5,550 nucleotides of DNA, from assembly GCA_018903015.1 (NCBI GenBank), contig JAHIPR010000041.1, positions 1 through 5,550 of the forward strand, given 5' to 3'. This DNA comes from a bacterium. GTDB taxonomy: Bacteria; Atribacterota; JS1; SB-45; 34-128. This document shows positions 1 to 5,451 of the stretch, one piece after another (position 1 is the first letter of the stretch; every line of letters starts with the position of its first letter). The notes beneath the pieces were generated by a model, which had not been told where the DNA came from, did no database searches, and worked only from the letters and a program-made list of their open reading frames with translations. The position numbers and the translations under genes were made by a program.

Positions 1-6
1 AATAAA

Positions 7-28
7 TAGGGACACATCCTATTTTTCT
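7..28 (+). repeat. Left inverted repeat of the RAYT element
   Basis: These 22 bases begin TAGGGACACATCC and end in a short T run followed by CT. They are the exact reverse complement of 751-772, 22 of 22 bases. The repeat lies beyond the 3' end of the transposase gene. It contains a small imperfect palindrome (GGA...TCC around CACA), as expected of a REP-like recognition site for a Y1 transposase. Confidence 0.9.
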
Positions 29-44
29 ATAATTTTTCTACAGT

Positions 45-716
45 TTAATTTTGCCTTCTACGAGGTCTTCCTTTGGGTCGTGTATTTATAGTAATACCTA
101 AAGTCTCAACCATCTGGTTAAGAAACTCCTCGGTCCCTATGGGTTTTCCGCTGATAGTAGATTTTTTTATTATTTCTATCTCTTCTTCCTTGTCTGGGTT
201 GTTTAAGAAGGTAATATATTCTTCCCTCTCATTATCATCCTGCCATATCGGCTTAATAAAACCCATCCCCTTACCAGAAGTATTAGCCTTAGCGCTAGAC
301 CATTGATATTCATCTGGTTTGCTTATTATTTTCGCTCGAACAGGATTTCGCTCTATATATCGACCTACAGACCAAAGATACGGTTCTTTATCCACTAAAG
401 CAGAATAAAATCTACACTCCCATAATCTGCCTGTTCTTTTATATTTCTTATTGATGTGTTGGGTAAATCTAAGACTTAATTTCTGCATAGTTTTAGCCAG
501 AGAATAATTATTTTTGGGAACTACTAGAAGATGGACATGATTTTTCATAAGGCAATAGGCATGAACCGTACAATCACATTCTAAGCTATATTTTTCTAGC
601 CATTTAAGATATAAACGTCTATCTTCTTGGTCAAAAAATATGTCCTGTCTATTATTGCCCCTCTGGATTATATGATGAGGGTATCCAATACCTACTATTC
701 TTGCTATACGTGGCAT
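45..716 (-). CDS. REP-associated tyrosine transposase (Y1_Tnp / IS200-like family)
   Basis: This 223-residue protein is a Y1 HUH-family DNA nuclease/transposase of the RAYT branch, which nicks and joins single-stranded DNA at hairpin ends through a phosphotyrosine link. The family signature is visible: an N-terminal GYPHHIIQRGNNRQ segment (residues 11-24), the metal-binding HVH pair (His60, His62) inside MKNHVHLLVVP, and the catalytic tyrosine in RYIERNPVRA (Tyr120). The C-terminus is basic (RPKGRPRRRQ), as is common in RAYTs. Length and motif order are those of a full-length protein, so it is probably active or recently so. The ATG at 714-716 gives the canonical MPRIAR start; no clear Shine-Dalgarno precedes it. 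It lies alone between inverted repeats, divergent from the sel operon, and has no evident functional link to it. Confidence 0.9.
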   Translation of the reverse strand: MPRIARIVGIGYPHHIIQRGNNRQDIFFDQEDRRLYLKWLEKYSLECDCTVHAYCLMKNHVHLLVVPKNNYSLAKTMQKLSLRFTQHINKKYKRTGRLWECRFYSALVDKEPYLWSVGRYIERNPVRAKIISKPDEYQWSSAKANTSGKGMGFIKPIWQDDNEREEYITFLNNPDKEEEIEIIKKSTISGKPIGTEEFLNQMVETLGITINTRPKGRPRRRQN

Positions 717-750
717 AACAAAAATATATCATAATTTTTACAACTAATCA

Positions 751-772
751 AGAAAAATAGGATGTGTCCCTA
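751..772 (+). repeat. Right inverted repeat of the RAYT element
   Basis: This is the exact inverted copy of 7-28, containing AGGATGTGTCCC. It lies upstream of the transposase start codon and 9 bases before the -35 hexamer of the predicted selC promoter. The element therefore ends right at the promoter of the selenocysteine operon without disrupting it. Confidence 0.9.
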
Positions 773-781
773 ATTTTATAC

Positions 782-810
782 TTGTAAAGTTTTACATTTC
801 AATTTATAAT
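782..810 (+). promoter_or_regulatory. Predicted sigma-70-type promoter of selC / sel operon
   Basis: A perfect -10 box TATAAT lies at 805-810 and a -35-like TTGTAA (4 of 6 consensus bases) at 782-787, with an ideal 17-bp spacer. Transcription would begin near 817, just before the tRNA at 821, leaving a very short leader. The -35 region overlaps a near-palindrome, TGTAAAGTTTTACA (783-796), that could be an operator. Since no terminator is seen between selC and selA, this promoter could drive the whole cluster. The assignment is by consensus match and position only. Confidence 0.65.
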
Positions 811-820
811 AAAACAGGAA

Positions 821-919
821 GGGAGCGGATAGGCTCTGGTGGGCCTTGCGGACTTCAAATCCGTGGGCGGTAATTAATTTTAATTGCCGCGGTGGGTTCG
901 ATTCCTACCCCTCCCGCCA
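821..919 (+). tRNA. selC: Selenocysteine tRNA, tRNA-Sec(UCA)
   Basis: This is the tRNA that is charged with serine and converted to Sec by SelA. The anticodon TCA is at 855-857 in the loop CTTCAAA (853-859), closed by GCGGA/TCCGT (848-852/860-864). The long 6-bp D stem AGGCTC/GGGCCT (831-836/841-846) with the 4-nt loop TGGT is diagnostic of bacterial tRNA-Sec. The variable arm is a 10-bp helix with a 4-nt loop (867-890). The T arm is GTGGG/CCTAC (892-896/904-908) around TTCGATT. Discriminator G916 and CCA 917-919 are encoded. The acceptor GGGAGCGG (821-828) pairs with CCCTCCC (909-915) only if C826 is bulged, one base short of the usual 8/5 geometry. The length is 99 nt. It lies 45 nt upstream of selA. 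Confidence 0.96.
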
Positions 920-946
920 TTAATTTCTATCTTCAAAAACCATCAT

Positions 947-952
947 AGGAGA
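947..952 (+). promoter_or_regulatory. Shine-Dalgarno site of selA
   Basis: AGGAGA lies 12 nt before the TTG at 965, a slightly long spacing. It supports the TTG start, because an in-frame TAA at 962-964 excludes any start further upstream and the next in-frame ATG lies at about residue 42, inside the conserved N-terminal domain. Confidence 0.7.
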
Positions 953-964
953 CAATCTTACTAA

Positions 965-2380
965 TTGAAAAATAATACAGATACGAATAATAATAACTTA
1001 AATTTATTGCTATCAAAGATTCCCAGCGTAGAGATAATCCTGCAAAATAAAAATTTAAAGCCTTTGATACAAAAACATTCCCGAAAAATGCTTACCCAAA
1101 CGGTAAGAAAAGTTATCTCTGAAGAGAAAAAAAATGCCTATAAAAATAAGCGCCTGTATTCATCAAAAGAAAGGATAAATAAAATTAAAGAATATTTCGA
1201 AAAAGAAAATCTATCTATTTTACAAGGAGTAATAAACGGCAGTGGAGTAATTCTTCATACTAATCTGGGAAGAGCACCTCTCGGCAAAGAAATACTTGCA
1301 GTAGTTCAAACCTCTTTACAGGGTTATACCAATTTGGAATATGACCTTGCTGAAGGCAGTAGAGGAAAAAGGGGAGAAACTGTTGAAAAATTACTTTGTA
1401 CTCTCAGCAATGCAGAAAATAGCTTAGTAGTGAATAATAATGCCGGGGCAATATTCTTGATACTAAACACCCTAGCTAAAAACAAAGAAGTAATTGTCTC
1501 CAGGGGAGAATTAGTTCAAATCGGAGGAGGATTCCGCATTCCGGAGATATTGGAACAAAGCGGAGCTTACCTTCGAGAAGTAGGCACTACTAACCAGACT
1601 TTTATCGAGGATTATGAAAAAGCAATCAATGATAATACTGCTGTGCTATTAAAAGTCCATCAAAGTAATTTTAATATGAACGGTTTTATTCATCAAGCTG
1701 AAATTAAAGAACTTAAAAAATTAGGGGAAAAATATGGTCTACCGCTAATAGTAGACCTGGGCAGCGGAACATTTTTAGCTACTGAAAATTTTGGATTAAA
1801 ACATGAACCAACCGTTCAAGAAATTATTAGAACTGGTGCTGATATTGTTTGTTTTAGTACAGATAAACTCCTGGGAGGTCCCCAAGGAGGGGTTATCTGC
1901 GGAAAAGAGGTTTATCTGAAGAAAATTTCGCAGCATCCTTTATTCCGAACACTAAGAGTGGATAAAATCACCTTGACTATCCTCCAGGAAATTTTATTAT
2001 CTTATCTAAAAGGTGAGGCTACAGCTATAACTAAAATTCCGATTTGGAAAATGATTTCCTGCCCTTTAGAAAAAATTGCTATTCGCAGCCAGAATATCTG
2101 CCAAAAACTGAAAAAAGAAGATATCCCGGCATTTACCAAAGAAGGAGAAACTGCTATAGGTGGGGGTTCTTTGCCCGGACAGACTTTGCCAACCAAACTA
2201 ATAATCATAAAACCTCCCTGTCCGGTGGAAATTTTCTCAAAAGAATTGCGCTTATACCGCCCTCCTCTACTGGGACGAAAAGAAAAAGAATATTTTATCT
2301 TAGATCCCCGTTGCATTGACCCTTCTTCCGATAGTTTAGTGATAAAAATAATGACATCAGTCTATTCCAAATTAAAATAA
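965..2380 (+). CDS. selA: L-seryl-tRNA(Sec) selenium transferase (selenocysteine synthase)
   Basis: SelA is a cytosolic PLP enzyme that converts Ser-tRNA-Sec to Sec-tRNA-Sec using selenophosphate; the bacterial enzyme forms large ring-shaped oligomers. The 471-residue product shows the N-terminal SelA domain (LLSKIPSVEIIL, residues 14-26), the core motif NGSGVILHTNLGRAPLG (91-107), VNNNAGA (156-162), VSRGELVQIGGGFRIPE (178-194), and the PLP-lysine motif FSTDKLLGGPQGG with Lys301. GGGSLPG follows at 399-405, and the C-terminus carries the expected LDPRC. Length is near the family's usual 460 or so; the extra is an Asn-rich N-terminal tail of about 10 residues (NNTDTNNNN). The start is TTG, fixed by the stop codon just upstream. 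It is followed by selB after 12 nt, so the two are almost certainly co-transcribed. Confidence 0.97.
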   Translation: MKNNTDTNNNNLNLLLSKIPSVEIILQNKNLKPLIQKHSRKMLTQTVRKVISEEKKNAYKNKRLYSSKERINKIKEYFEKENLSILQGVINGSGVILHTNLGRAPLGKEILAVVQTSLQGYTNLEYDLAEGSRGKRGETVEKLLCTLSNAENSLVVNNNAGAIFLILNTLAKNKEVIVSRGELVQIGGGFRIPEILEQSGAYLREVGTTNQTFIEDYEKAINDNTAVLLKVHQSNFNMNGFIHQAEIKELKKLGEKYGLPLIVDLGSGTFLATENFGLKHEPTVQEIIRTGADIVCFSTDKLLGGPQGGVICGKEVYLKKISQHPLFRTLRVDKITLTILQEILLSYLKGEATAITKIPIWKMISCPLEKIAIRSQNICQKLKKEDIPAFTKEGETAIGGGSLPGQTLPTKLIIIKPPCPVEIFSKELRLYRPPLLGRKEKEYFILDPRCIDPSSDSLVIKIMTSVYSKLK

Positions 2381-2392
2381 AAAGAGGTTTTT

Positions 2393-4276
2393 ATGTTTGT
2401 TTTCGGTACGGCCGGCCATATTGACCATGGCAAAACCGCTTTAATCTATGCTCTAACTTCCATAGACACTGATCGTTTACCTGAAGAAAAGGAAAGAGGT
2501 ATGACTATTGACCTGGGATTTGCCTGGATAAAACTTCCTTCCGGGGAAACAGTCGGAATAGTCGATGTACCCGGACATGAAAATTTTATAAAAAATATGA
2601 TAGCAGGGGCAACCGGGATCGATGCCGTAATTTTAGTTGTTGATGCCAATGAGGGCTGGATGCCCCAGACCGAAGAACATTTCCAAATTATCGATTTACT
2701 GGATATAAAATATGGCATCATCGCCATAACTAAAATCGATTTGGCAGACCAGGCTAGAATAAATTTTGTGGAAAAACAGATTAAAGAGAAGTTAAAAAAC
2801 ACCGCTTTCTCTAACGCGCCCACAGTAAAAGTAAGTACGGTAAATAATCTAGGAATTGATCAGATAAAATTAGCTATCCAGGATCTAATCCCCCGAATGA
2901 AACCAAAAAGAGATATTGGAAAACCGAGACTATCTATCGATCGGGTCTTTAATATTAAAGGAAGCGGCACAGTAGTTACCGGTACTTTGATAGGAGGAAC
3001 CCTCCAGCAGGGGATGGAAGTAACCATTTTTCCTTCTTATAAGAAAACCCGTCTTAGAAATTTACAGACTTATAAAGAAAAAACGGAAAAAGTCTTCCCC
3101 GGAAGCAGGGCAGCCCTCAATTTAGTGGGAATGGAAAAAAATGAGCTGCACAGAGGAGACATTGTCTTTGGAACCAAACAGATTAAAGCCAGCAAGAATA
3201 TAGATGTCCGGATACAGCTTCTCCCCCAGCTGAAAAAATATGCTTTAACTAATAGAGCAGAATTGTTTTTTTTCACCGGAACTAAAGAGACTTTGGTTAA
3301 AGTAATTCTTGGCCAAAAGAAATGCTTTAAGCCCGGTGAAACAGGATTTGCTCAACTTCGCTTTAAAGAACCGCTGGCAACTTATTTGGGAGACCGCTTT
3401 ATCTTAAGAATACCCAGCCCTTCCAAAACCATTGGCGGGGGATTGATTGTCGACCCTTTAGCCCACAAGCATCATTTTAAAGATAAAGATATCCTTCATT
3501 TTTTACAAAAAAGAATAAATTTTGACTTGAGAGAATTGGTTTTAACTGAATTAAAAAAGAATATCTCTATTAAAAAAGATAATCTATTAATTAATAGCAA
3601 TTATACTGATTCGGAAATCAGGGAAGTAGTTGAATCATTGAAAAAACAAGGTGAAATAATCACTACTAATTCCTGGCTGATTGAGAAAAACTACTGGCAG
3701 GAGCAAATAATAAAATTTATGAACAGATTAAATCAGGAATACGAACTTTATCCTTTACAAACCGGTCCCCCTTTAAATAAATTTCAGAGTTATTTTTATT
3801 ATTTAAAACCAGAAATATTTAATAACTTAATAGATGTTCTGATTAATACAAGTAAAATAGGTTTAGAAAAAGGAATAATCTTTTTACTCTCCCGCAAACC
3901 TAAAATTTCTTCGCAGCAAAAAATATTAATTTCTAAAATATTAAAAATCCTGAAAGATAACCCCACTAATCCTCTTAACGAAAAAACACTTATTTCCCAA
4001 ATTGCCGGGGGCAAAGAAATAATAGATTTTTTAATTCAAGAAGGAGAAATTATCAAATTAAGTGATGGTATTTTACTTGAAAGTAAAAATTATGATATTA
4101 TGAAAAATAAATTAATAGATTTTTTAAAAATAAATGGTTCTATCTCTATTGCCCAGGTTCGGGAATTACTGGGAATCAGCCGAAAATGTATTATCCCTCT
4201 GCTTAATAAGATGGATGAGGAAAAAATTACTCAACGTAAAGAAAATGTTAGAATCTTAAAAACTAAACTTGGCTAA
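2393..4276 (+). CDS. selB: Selenocysteine-specific translation elongation factor SelB
   Basis: SelB is a GTPase that binds Sec-tRNA-Sec and the mRNA SECIS hairpin and delivers Sec at UGA codons on the ribosome. The 627-residue length is usual for bacterial SelB. The G domain shows G1 GHIDHGKT (residues 8-15), switch I region ERGMTIDLGFA (34-44), G3 DVPGHE (58-63) and G4 TKID (113-116). The EF-Tu-like domain II includes FNIKGSGTVVTGTL (186-199), and domain III ends near TIGGGLIVDP (346-355). The C-terminal half (about 365-627) is the SelB-specific winged-helix array. Its last module, about 570-627 with SISIAQVRELLGISRK and IPLLNKMDEE, is the SECIS-binding WH4. The ATG at 2393 has an AGAGG (2383-2387) 5 nt upstream. 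The gene lies 12 nt after selA and 26 nt before selD, whose mRNA contains the likely SECIS ligand. Confidence 0.97.
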   Translation: MFVFGTAGHIDHGKTALIYALTSIDTDRLPEEKERGMTIDLGFAWIKLPSGETVGIVDVPGHENFIKNMIAGATGIDAVILVVDANEGWMPQTEEHFQIIDLLDIKYGIIAITKIDLADQARINFVEKQIKEKLKNTAFSNAPTVKVSTVNNLGIDQIKLAIQDLIPRMKPKRDIGKPRLSIDRVFNIKGSGTVVTGTLIGGTLQQGMEVTIFPSYKKTRLRNLQTYKEKTEKVFPGSRAALNLVGMEKNELHRGDIVFGTKQIKASKNIDVRIQLLPQLKKYALTNRAELFFFTGTKETLVKVILGQKKCFKPGETGFAQLRFKEPLATYLGDRFILRIPSPSKTIGGGLIVDPLAHKHHFKDKDILHFLQKRINFDLRELVLTELKKNISIKKDNLLINSNYTDSEIREVVESLKKQGEIITTNSWLIEKNYWQEQIIKFMNRLNQEYELYPLQTGPPLNKFQSYFYYLKPEIFNNLIDVLINTSKIGLEKGIIFLLSRKPKISSQQKILISKILKILKDNPTNPLNEKTLISQIAGGKEIIDFLIQEGEIIKLSDGILLESKNYDIMKNKLIDFLKINGSISIAQVRELLGISRKCIIPLLNKMDEEKITQRKENVRILKTKLG

Positions 4277-4284
4277 TCTATCAG

Positions 4285-4292
4285 AAAGGAGA
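4285..4292 (+). promoter_or_regulatory. Shine-Dalgarno site deciding the selD start
   Basis: AAAGGAGA lies 10 nt before the TTG at 4303-4305. It shows that translation begins upstream of the in-frame TGA at 4348, which is the main local argument that the TGA is read through. An in-frame ATG at 4330 has only a weaker AAGGAAA upstream. The 4303 start also gives the family-typical N-terminus ending in LTQMVSAAG before the Sec. Confidence 0.75.
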
Positions 4293-4302
4293 CAGAAAAG
4301 AT

Positions 4303-5340
4303 TTGACAGATAAAAGGAAATTAACCCAAATGGTTTCTGCTGCCGGATGAGCAGCTAAATTAAATCCTAAAGATCTCGGTGAGATCTTAAAAAAAATTAA
4401 TGTTTTAAAAGATAATAATCTATTGGCTGGGTTTGAAAAATATGAAGATGCAGCGGTTTATCGATTAAGCGAAGACCAGGCTCTAATTTTTACCCTGGAT
4501 GTTATTACGCCAATAGTTGATGACCCTTATACTTTTGGACAAATTGCGGCGGCTAATGCCTTGAGTGATATTTTTGCTATGGGGGGAAATCCTCTTATGG
4601 CTTTAAATATAGTTGCCTTTCCCGAAGATAGATTAGATGATCTAGGGCTTATTTTAAAAGGAGGAGCGGAAAAAGTCGCGGAAGCCGGCGCAATCCTGGT
4701 GGGCGGGCATACTATGAAAGATAAAGAACCAAAATATGGATTAGCTGTGGTGGGATTAATTCATCCTCATAATATTATTTATAATGACACTACTCAGGAA
4801 GGAGATTTATTGATATTAACCAAACCTCTGGGTACGGGGATATTATCTACTGCCCTTAAGGGTGGTATTACCGAACCAACGGCCTTAAAAGAAGCTATTT
4901 TTTGGATGACCAAGTTAAATCAGCTTTCCAAAGAACTATTAAAATTACCCATCCACGGTCTAACCGATGTTACCGGTTTTGGTTTAATCGGACATTTAAG
5001 TGAAATGCTCACTAAAAATAATTTGGGGGCTGAATTATGGATTAATGACATCCCTGTAATAGATGGCCTGGATAAATATATTTCCTTAGGAATGATTCCG
5101 GGAGGAACATTGAAAAACAAGGAAATTTACTCCTGTTCTGTAGAAAAAAAACCTGATATTGCTTCAGAACAGGAAATTATCCTATATGATGCACAAACCT
5201 CAGGAGGATTGCTGTTATCTATAAGTCCTGAACAGGCAGAAAAAGCAAAAGAATTGTTGTTTCAAAAGGGATTTACTTCCAGCCAAATTATTGGTAAAAT
5301 CATAAAAATTTCCTCAGGAAGAAAAATCAAAATAATATAA
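4303..5340 (+). CDS. selD: Selenide, water dikinase (selenophosphate synthetase), Sec-containing
   Basis: SelD makes selenophosphate from selenide and ATP, the selenium donor for SelA. Read from TTG 4303 with TGA 4348-4350 as Sec, the product is 345 residues, close to E. coli SelD. The N-terminus reads LTQMVSAAGUAAK: Sec16 aligns with catalytic Cys17 of E. coli SelD and Lys19 with its Lys20. Conserved metal/ATP residues follow: EDAAVY (Asp49), TLDVITPIVDDP (Asp66), ALSDIFAMGG (Asp89), VGGH (133-136), TDVTGFGLIGHLSEM (Asp222), PGGT and the late DAQTSGGLLL. The second N-terminal Cys of E. coli (Cys19) is Ala18 here, so Sec16 is the only redox residue at that site. Without recoding, the ORF would begin at TTG 4423 and lose 40 residues including the catalytic loop. 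It is the last gene of the cluster, 26 nt after selB. Sec-type SelDs are known in other bacteria and in animals (SPS2). Confidence 0.93.
4348..4350 (+). other. In-frame UGA selenocysteine codon of selD
   Basis: This TGA is codon 16 of selD. The frame is open and conserved-looking on both sides (LTQMVSAAG before, AAKLNPKDLGEIL after), and it sits precisely where the family has its catalytic Cys or Sec. The complete Sec insertion machinery is encoded immediately upstream. Confidence 0.92.
4370..4388 (+). promoter_or_regulatory. Bacterial SECIS hairpin of selD
   Basis: A perfect 8-bp stem AAGATCTC/GAGATCTT (4370-4377/4381-4388) closes the 3-nt loop GGT (4378-4380), placed 27 nt after the UGA inside the coding sequence. 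A GG/GGU apical loop at this sort of distance is the known feature recognised by the SelB C-terminal winged helix. A weaker lower helix, ATTAA/TTAAT (4359-4363/4397-4401), could extend the structure. Unlike E. coli fdhF, no bulged U is visible in the upper stem. Confidence 0.85.
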
Positions 5341-5389
5341 ACAAAAAATATTTTTATTTATTTAGCTAATTGTGATAATATTAAACTAA

Positions 5390-5411
5390 TTTACAATAAA
5401 ATATTTGTAAA
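5390..5411. repeat. Inverted repeat TTTACAA-N8-TTGTAAA (possible operator)
   Basis: TTTACAA (5390-5396) and TTGTAAA (5405-5411) are perfect 7-bp inverted copies separated by 8 nt, lying over the -35/spacer region of the possible lipoprotein promoter. The position would suit a repressor site. It is not a convincing terminator, having one G-C pair and no U tract after it. The regulator is unknown. Confidence 0.35.
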
Positions 5412-5421
5412 AAACTATAAT
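5390..5421 (+). promoter_or_regulatory. Possible promoter of the downstream lipoprotein gene
   Basis: A perfect TATAAT lies at 5416-5421, about 30 nt before the coding start. The best -35 candidate is TTTACA (5390-5395, 5 of 6 consensus bases), but the spacer of 20 bp is long. The region is almost entirely A/T, so chance matches are likely. Together with the lack of SD coupling to selD it suggests separate transcription. Confidence 0.4.
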
Positions 5422-5435
5422 GTATTCATCCATGG

Positions 5436-5447
5436 AAAGGAGGTGAT
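5436..5447 (+). promoter_or_regulatory. Strong Shine-Dalgarno site of the lipoprotein gene
   Basis: AAAGGAGGTGAT is a near-full complement of the 16S rRNA 3' end. Its core AGGAGG ends 8 nt before the ATT at 5452. No ATG, GTG or TTG lies at a proper distance in the lipoprotein frame, so this site is the evidence for an ATT start. Confidence 0.75.
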
Positions 5448-5451
5448 TATC

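Larger units (their letters stand above)
7..772 (-). mobile_element. RAYT (IS200-like, Y1 transposase) element bounded by 22-bp inverted repeats
   Basis: The unit consists of one minus-strand tyrosine transposase gene (45-716) flanked by identical inverted 22-bp sequences at 7-28 and 751-772. This matches the known layout of REP-associated tyrosine transposases, single-gene units flanked by REP-like palindromic repeats that are usually domesticated or act in trans on the repeats. Its reading direction is opposite to the sel cluster next door. The true outer ends are uncertain: the left repeat lies only 6 bases from the window edge, and no target-site duplication is expected for this transposase class. 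The repeats are perfect and the ORF is intact, which suggests recent arrival or maintained function. Confidence 0.8.

Noticed and set aside
73..306. Plus-strand ORF of 77 codons opposite the transposase
   Set aside because: It is antisense to a well-supported RAYT gene, has no SD and shows no recognisable motif.
2002..2319. Overlapping ORFs on both strands within the 3' part of selA
   Set aside because: These are shadow frames of selA. The selA frame carries all conserved motifs through to LDPRC near its end.
2446..4014. Minus-strand ORFs (2446-2823, 3070-3276, 3799-4014) within selB
   Set aside because: They are antisense shadows of selB, which has continuous family motifs. None has a supporting SD or domain.
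4303..4331. TTGACA at 4303-4308 as a -35 promoter box inside selD
   Set aside because: No acceptable -10 hexamer lies 16-18 bp downstream. The word arises from the TTG start codon followed by an ACA codon.
4303..4350. The TGA at 4348 as a nonsense mutation making selD a pseudogene
   Set aside because: It falls exactly at the Cys/Sec catalytic column, has a SECIS-like hairpin 27 nt downstream and lies next to selC, selA and selB. The rest of the ORF is intact.
4370..4396. Hairpin 4370-4388 as an intrinsic terminator
   Set aside because: It is followed by a run of A rather than T on the plus strand and lies inside the selD coding frame.
4920..5120. Minus-strand ORF of 66 codons within selD
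   Set aside because: It is an antisense shadow of the conserved TDVTGFGL region of selD.
4423..5340. selD starting at TTG 4423 as a complete gene
   Set aside because: It lacks the conserved catalytic N-terminus, which is encoded in the same frame just upstream across the TGA, and it has no SD at the right distance.
5344..5355. AAAAATATTTTT palindrome after selD as a terminator
   Set aside because: It has no G-C pairs, so the hairpin would be very weak. No convincing terminator was found for the sel operon in 5341-5439.
5432..5446. Mini-ORF ATG-GAA-AGG-AGG-TGA over the Shine-Dalgarno site
   Set aside because: It has four codons, no SD of its own, and simply results from the AAAGGAGGTGA sequence following a chance ATG. 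A leader-peptide role cannot be supported.
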